Of a stretch of 64,000 nt of DNA, positions 60,397 to 64,000 are shown in pieces. The notes beneath the pieces are model-generated. The model was not told the DNA's origin and ran no database searches. It worked only from the letters and a program-made list of their open reading frames with translations. Origin of the DNA: Breviolum minutum Mf 1.05b.01. Lineage: Eukaryota; Sar; Dinophyceae; Suessiales; Symbiodiniaceae. Where the stretch lies: assembly GCA_000507305.1 (NCBI GenBank), contig DF239314.1:142239-206238 (forward strand), read 5' to 3'. Made by a program: the position numbers and the translations under genes. Within the stretch, counting starts at the first letter, position 1, and each line of letters begins with the position of its first letter.

Positions 60397-60509
60397 TTAC
60401 CCCCCCGAAAACTAACATGACTGGTTGGAACATCCACCATGAATGAAGATGTCTTTCTTACTGAAAATGGGAGATGTTCCCATGTCATGTTAGTTTCCAG
60501 GGGTGTAAC
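60397..60509. mobile_element. Family B hairpin element
   Basis: TTACCCCCCCGAAAACTAACATGAC and GTCATGTTAGTTTCCAGGGGTGTAA. Confidence 0.75.
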
Positions 60510-61422
60510 TTTCAGTTTCCTTTCATGAACGTTATGAATCCCAATGACCCAGTCAACTTACCCTTGTGGGCTCGGTTTACCTCAAGGTTTGATGGTTTAC
60601 CTGAAGGTTTGATGTTGTGCTGGTTGTTGTTGTAGATGGGTTATAACAAACCACGTTCAGCAGCAATGTCTTTAGCCAACCCTACCCATCAATTGATATT
60701 TCACCAACATGGACTTCCCTGAAATAAAGGGATGTCCCTTCCAAAAGGTACATGCCTTTTGGGGTTTTAGGCCGCGTGAGGTCGCCAAAAAAATTGACCG
60801 GATCCAAAAATCTAAGGCTTCTCCAGTCTCACCATGTCTCGGTCTGCGCGGCTTTCGTGAAGTTTTTTTTGTTTCCGGGCGAAAAATCTCGAAGGGAGAG
60901 AACCACTTTGGGTCCCAGGTAAATCCAATGAAATGACCAATGACCTCGGAAAAGTTGGAAGAAACCACCTTGTAGAACACTGGAAAGGGCTACCAAGATC
61001 ACATCTCATCCCTGGAAATAACAGTGAGTTTACCCCAAAAATACGCCGAAACCCAAAATTCAGGGGCGATGTCAGTTTTAGGGAGTGTATATCAACATTC
61101 AAGAAACCTAAACTTGAACGAAAAGGTCATTCAGAAAAAAAGTTCTCCGTGACTGTCAAAACCTGATTTTTTTTGGAGTGACAAATTCCTTCCTAAGATG
61201 TGATCGAAACCTGTGGGTAGCTCCTCCAAATCCTCGCTCTCTATTTTGAAGGGTTTTTGTTCCCATACTCCCCAGCTGAATAGCGAGTTTTCACCACGTC
61301 CCGAGGTTTGGATGTGTAGATGGAAGTTACCGTCCGTGTTGAAACGCGAAGGTTTTTTCATGTACAAAAACAGGTATAAACAGTACAAGGTTCATAGGGA
61401 AAATGGTGGAAAAACCCTTGGC

Positions 61423-61464
61423 ATGGAGGGCTTCTAGCTGTGAAACAAAAACCCCTGTTGGAGC
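61423..61464 (-). CDS. Exon candidate (APTGVFVSQLEALH)
   Basis: The acceptor tract TTTCATTTCAG|G is excellent. 14 codons in phase 0 to a possible GC donor (GCCAAG). It could be a kinesin motor exon, since GV.V..L fits one motor strand, or could continue the 62274 exon; neither is proven. Confidence 0.3.
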
Positions 61465-61568
61465 CTGAAATGAAAGGGGATTGGGAGCCAATGAATACCC
61501 ACGTGATGTAAGGTGTATATGGTCGATTATGAAGGGAACCATCCCAAGGGTGCCACCATTTTCCCCAT

Positions 61569-61707
61569 AAAAGGTGGGCCCAAGGCCGATCGTTATGAGT
61601 ATAGGGGTCCACAACTCCATCTATTTCAGGGTGAAGTAACCCCAGTTACCCGATGATTTTCGGCCATTTTTAGGGGTGAAAGAACTGTTAGGGGCCCACC
61701 TTGTAGG
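61569..61707. mobile_element. Family G hairpin element
   Basis: AAGGTGGGCCCAAGGCCG at the left and GTTAGGGGCCCACCTTGTAG at the right, with CTCCATCTATTTCAGGGTGAAG and CCATTTTTAGGGGTGAAAG inside. Confidence 0.75.
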
Positions 61708-61969
61708 TGGAGCAAACTATCATTTCAAGAGCCTAAAAGGTGATGTTGAGAAAACTCTGTGATTGTTGTGATTGCGACCAAAAAATAAATAAAACTTGAC
61801 ACCCAAAAAAAAAACATCTGGGCAAATAACATACGCAAAAAAAATCCTAAGATTCTGTCGAGCAGTTTTGGGGACACTTCTCTCACAAAAATCCTGGGCA
61901 AATTCCATTTCCCGGACGGGCGGTTGGTTTGTGATGAAATTTGCCCAGAAACATTTGACTCTAAAAATT

Positions 61970-62135
61970 GCAGGGCCAAGTCTCTGAGAAAATCCGAAGT
62001 TCTTCCAGCCCAGCTTCAATCCCATGGACATCCACCGAACATAGCTGGGGGCTTTTCCAACCAACATCGCTACCGCTTCACCGCAGTTTTTTTGTAGGAA
62101 TCCAACACGTACATCCCAGGCGAATCATCTCTCTC
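61970..62135 (-). pseudogene. Coding-like block with frame change at a T/A run
   Basis: Minus reads ERDDSPGMYVLDSYKK up to a run of seven A, after which the protein-like frame shifts by one to NCGEAVAMLVGKAPSYVRWM and SMGLKLGWKNFGFSQRLGP. An indel in the homopolymer (biological or sequencing) would join them. No family recognised. Confidence 0.3.
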
Positions 62136-62165
62136 CGATTGATTTCCTCAACGACTTCCAGGTAC

Positions 62166-62274
62166 CACATCTGTGTCCAACCAATTCTTCAAGGCCTCAT
62201 CGTCCTGTAACTTCCCATAACTTTCAGCCAGCTTCCCACCAAAGGACTGACCACCAGGCAAGCCACGAAATTGC
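62166..62274 (-). CDS. Exon candidate (FGGKLAESYGKLQDDEALKN)
   Basis: 109 nt: one base, then QFRGLPGGQS, FGGKLAESYGKLQDDEALKN and WLDTDV. Acceptor CAG|G after an AT-rich tract, donor GTACCT in phase 0. Reading on meets TGA at 62148. Unrecognised. It lies between the ABC and kinesin genes on the same strand. Confidence 0.4.
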
Positions 62275-62718
62275 CTGAATTTTTGAATTTTTGTTGACCG
62301 CGGGACCATTTATAGGGGTGAAACAACCACCAGTTACCCAATTATGAGGTTACCCAATCATGAGGCCATTTATAGGGGCTCATGGTTTTTTTTCGGTTCT
62401 GGATGACATGTTCGTCCCGGCGATTGGCTTAGGTGAAGGTTTTTTTGGGAGGGGCCCAAACCCTGGAACTCCAACCATCAGTTAGTAAGTGGTTAGGATT
62501 AACTCCCATTTATATAGGCCATTTGGAAGGGGTCCCATCTTGCCCTACTTGGTGGATGTATTAAACATGATGGTTATTAATTAACCAATTTCAAGTCCTC
62601 TGGCGGGATTTTTCCTCCAAAGTTGGGCTTGGGAAAGTATGGACGTTTCCTGTTGAAAAGATGTTGCCAACCCTCTTGAAAGATACATCAGACCTGACTA
62701 AGTCAACAACTTTGGGGG

Positions 62719-62824
62719 TTACACTCCCTAAAACTAACATATCCCCTAACAATGGTGGTTTTCAATAGCATTCTCCTTTTCCAGGGGTCTATTTTCACGG
62801 GCTACGTCAGTCTCAGGGAGGGTA
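62719..62824. mobile_element. Family B hairpin element
   Basis: TACACTCCCTAAAACTAACATATCCCC and GGGCTACGTCAGTCTCAGGGAGGGTA. Confidence 0.7.
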
Positions 62825-63359
62825 GCTAGTTGGTGCTCAACCCCCTCCTTTCTCATCACGATCATCACAGCCCAGTTAGGAATCCCTCTTCCTTTTGGGA
62901 AAAAAACGGGAAGTTGTGGTATCTTTCAGAAATATCTCTGGCCAAGTCATTAACGTACCAAAGAACCCACCAATTCCAGCTATGATGAGATTTTTCTCAT
63001 GCAAGACAATCCAGTTCATCTGTGTTTTTTTCCATAAATCTGTTAAACTAACCAGCATTGGCATACACAAAAACCTAGATAGCGCAGAAGTCTTGGTTCA
63101 TATTAGGATGGCTTTGAAACCTTTTTTCGGCCATAGAAACATGTAGCACATGTTCCTATGAATTACGGGGCTAGCAACATTCATCAGAAGTCTTGAGAGG
63201 TTTAGATCCCCCACTCTTATTTTCACATTACCAAAAATAGCTGGAGGTTTATCCGGTTTATCCCCATCATTACGGGAACATCATGTTGGCCCCTTTTCAC
63301 CCATTGATCTTGAGCAAACCCCCCCCAAAAAAGCATATCATAATAGGCTATTTGTACAT

Positions 63360-63452
63360 GGATCTTCCTTTAGTGTGTGAAATTTGTGCGGAAATTCACC
63401 CGAAAAACCAACCAAAAGGCAGAAATTTTACATATTTGGAAGATCCCGGCAT
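63360..63452. mobile_element. Family S hairpin element, copy 2
   Basis: ATGGATCTTCC at the left and GGAAGATCCCGG at the right. The interior is the inverse of 50275-50378, and both copies happen to encode VC.ICAEI.P in one frame. Confidence 0.7.
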
Positions 63453-63481
63453 TACGCAAACCTGCAGTTGAGCACCATAGC

Positions 63482-63579
63482 ATCCATCAAGTCGATACTT
63501 TTTTGCAGAATGTTTTGGGGAAAAAACGTCATCCATCAAGTCGATACTTTTTTGCAGAATGTTTTGGGGAAAAAACGTC
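63482..63579. repeat. Exact 49-bp tandem duplication
   Basis: Two identical 49-bp units (ATCCATCAAGTCGATACTTT through GGGGAAAAAACGTC) sit back to back at 63482-63530 and 63531-63579. Confidence 0.97.
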
Positions 63580-63718
63580 TTCCTTTTTCTGAAGAAGCCA
63601 TACTGGCCACAGCATTTTTTCTCATGGCTAGTCGACCTACCCCCTCCAAGAAATAGTTGGCCTTAATAAGCCCTTATTATAAGCCCGTATTTCTGAGTGG
63701 GGTACCTTGGAAGGAGGC

Positions 63719-63907
63719 CTAGGTTGACCAGCCATGTTTCTTAAAGCCAAGTAGCAGAATATAATCCTTGGTCGCTGCATGCTTTGGCGTATTCAAGACA
63801 TCTGCAGCAGGGCCCAGTTCACAGATGATGCCATCATGGAGAAACGCCATGTCATCGGCCATGATGTGAATTTGATGCAACTCAGTGGAGATGTACAATA
63901 GACCCAC
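63719..63907 (-). CDS. ABC-transporter ATP-binding protein, last exon
   Basis: 189 nt, acceptor GCAG|G, 62 codons and TAG. ADDMAFLHDGIICELGPAA, DVLNTPKHAATKDYI matches the C-terminal part of bacterial-type ABC ATPases (amino-acid, phosphate or similar importers; pattern AD.v.FL..G.i.E.GP...vL..P.h..T..YL). The preceding ISTELHQ aligns with the H-loop, where the usual VTHEL His appears as Thr. The Walker motifs and signature would be in exons beyond the right edge. The substrate cannot be told. Confidence 0.65.
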   Translation of the reverse strand: MGLLYISTELHQIHIMADDMAFLHDGIICELGPAADVLNTPKHAATKDYILLLGFKKHGWST

Positions 63908-63936
63908 CTGCACTGACTGGCAGATTCATCTTGAAC

Positions 63937-64000
63937 CACTAAGAATCAGCCAGCAGGGACCCTCCAATTAAGAGGGGTGAATGAAACTGTAGGGGTGTTT
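63937..64000. mobile_element. Family H element, cut by right edge
   Basis: CACTAAGAATCAGCCAGCAGGGACC with TCCAATTAAGAGGGGTGAATG. It begins about 30 bp upstream of the ABC exon acceptor, placing it at the 3' end of that intron. Confidence 0.6.

Noticed and set aside
62148-62150. In-frame TGA as a selenocysteine or recoded codon
   Set aside because: No structural element or family supports recoding; a GT donor just upstream (62165) or gene decay is simpler.
1-64000. CRISPR array, tRNA or rRNA genes
   Set aside because: The repeats are dispersed inverted-repeat elements rather than regularly spaced direct repeats, and no cloverleaf or rRNA-like sequence was recognised.

Overview
This window looks like nuclear DNA of a dinoflagellate alga. 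That reading is inference, resting on four observations. (1) All four recognisable genes lie on the minus strand, as in the one-directional gene clusters of dinoflagellates. (2) Coding sequence is cut into very short exons (about 36-260 nt) separated by introns of roughly 0.5-5 kb. (3) In the thymidylate kinase gene, where protein homology and codon phase fix every junction, 4 of 9 donors are GC rather than GT and every acceptor reads AG|G; both are dinoflagellate traits. (4) A cytosine-DNA-methyltransferase reading frame sits at the left edge, and methyltransferases of this class are known from dinoflagellates, including inside their retrotransposons. I do not assign a genus.

Layout, in transcription order (right to left). 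63.9-63.7 kb: last exon of an ABC-transporter ATPase entering from beyond the right edge. 62.3-61.4 kb: unassigned exon-like blocks. 59.75-34.45 kb: a kinesin-5 (BimC/Eg5)-like motor gene; I see the end of the motor domain and a long coiled-coil tail in at least 14 phase-checked exons, but not the ATP-binding part of the motor. 34.4-23.3 kb: mostly repeats with a few weak exon candidates; the missing first exon of the next gene should be here. 23.26-12.05 kb: thymidylate kinase (dTMP kinase) in ten contiguous exons from the P-loop to the stop codon, all phases agreeing. 12-1.1 kb: repeats and two weak exon candidates. 0.8 kb to the left edge: cytosine-C5 DNA methyltransferase, running off the window.

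Almost everything between exons consists of short hairpin elements (about 90-160 bp, some longer) with long terminal inverted repeats. They resemble miniature inverted-repeat transposable elements (MITEs). I separate about twenty families, named by letter here (A, B, C and so on); most recur several times. Several copies are inserted inside copies of another family, and one insertion shows a TA target duplication. In several families the two arms of one copy match each other better than they match other copies. No transposase, rRNA, tRNA or CRISPR array was recognised. Most long open frames in the window are chance frames across these repeats, so genes were called only where exon borders, codon phase or family motifs support them.
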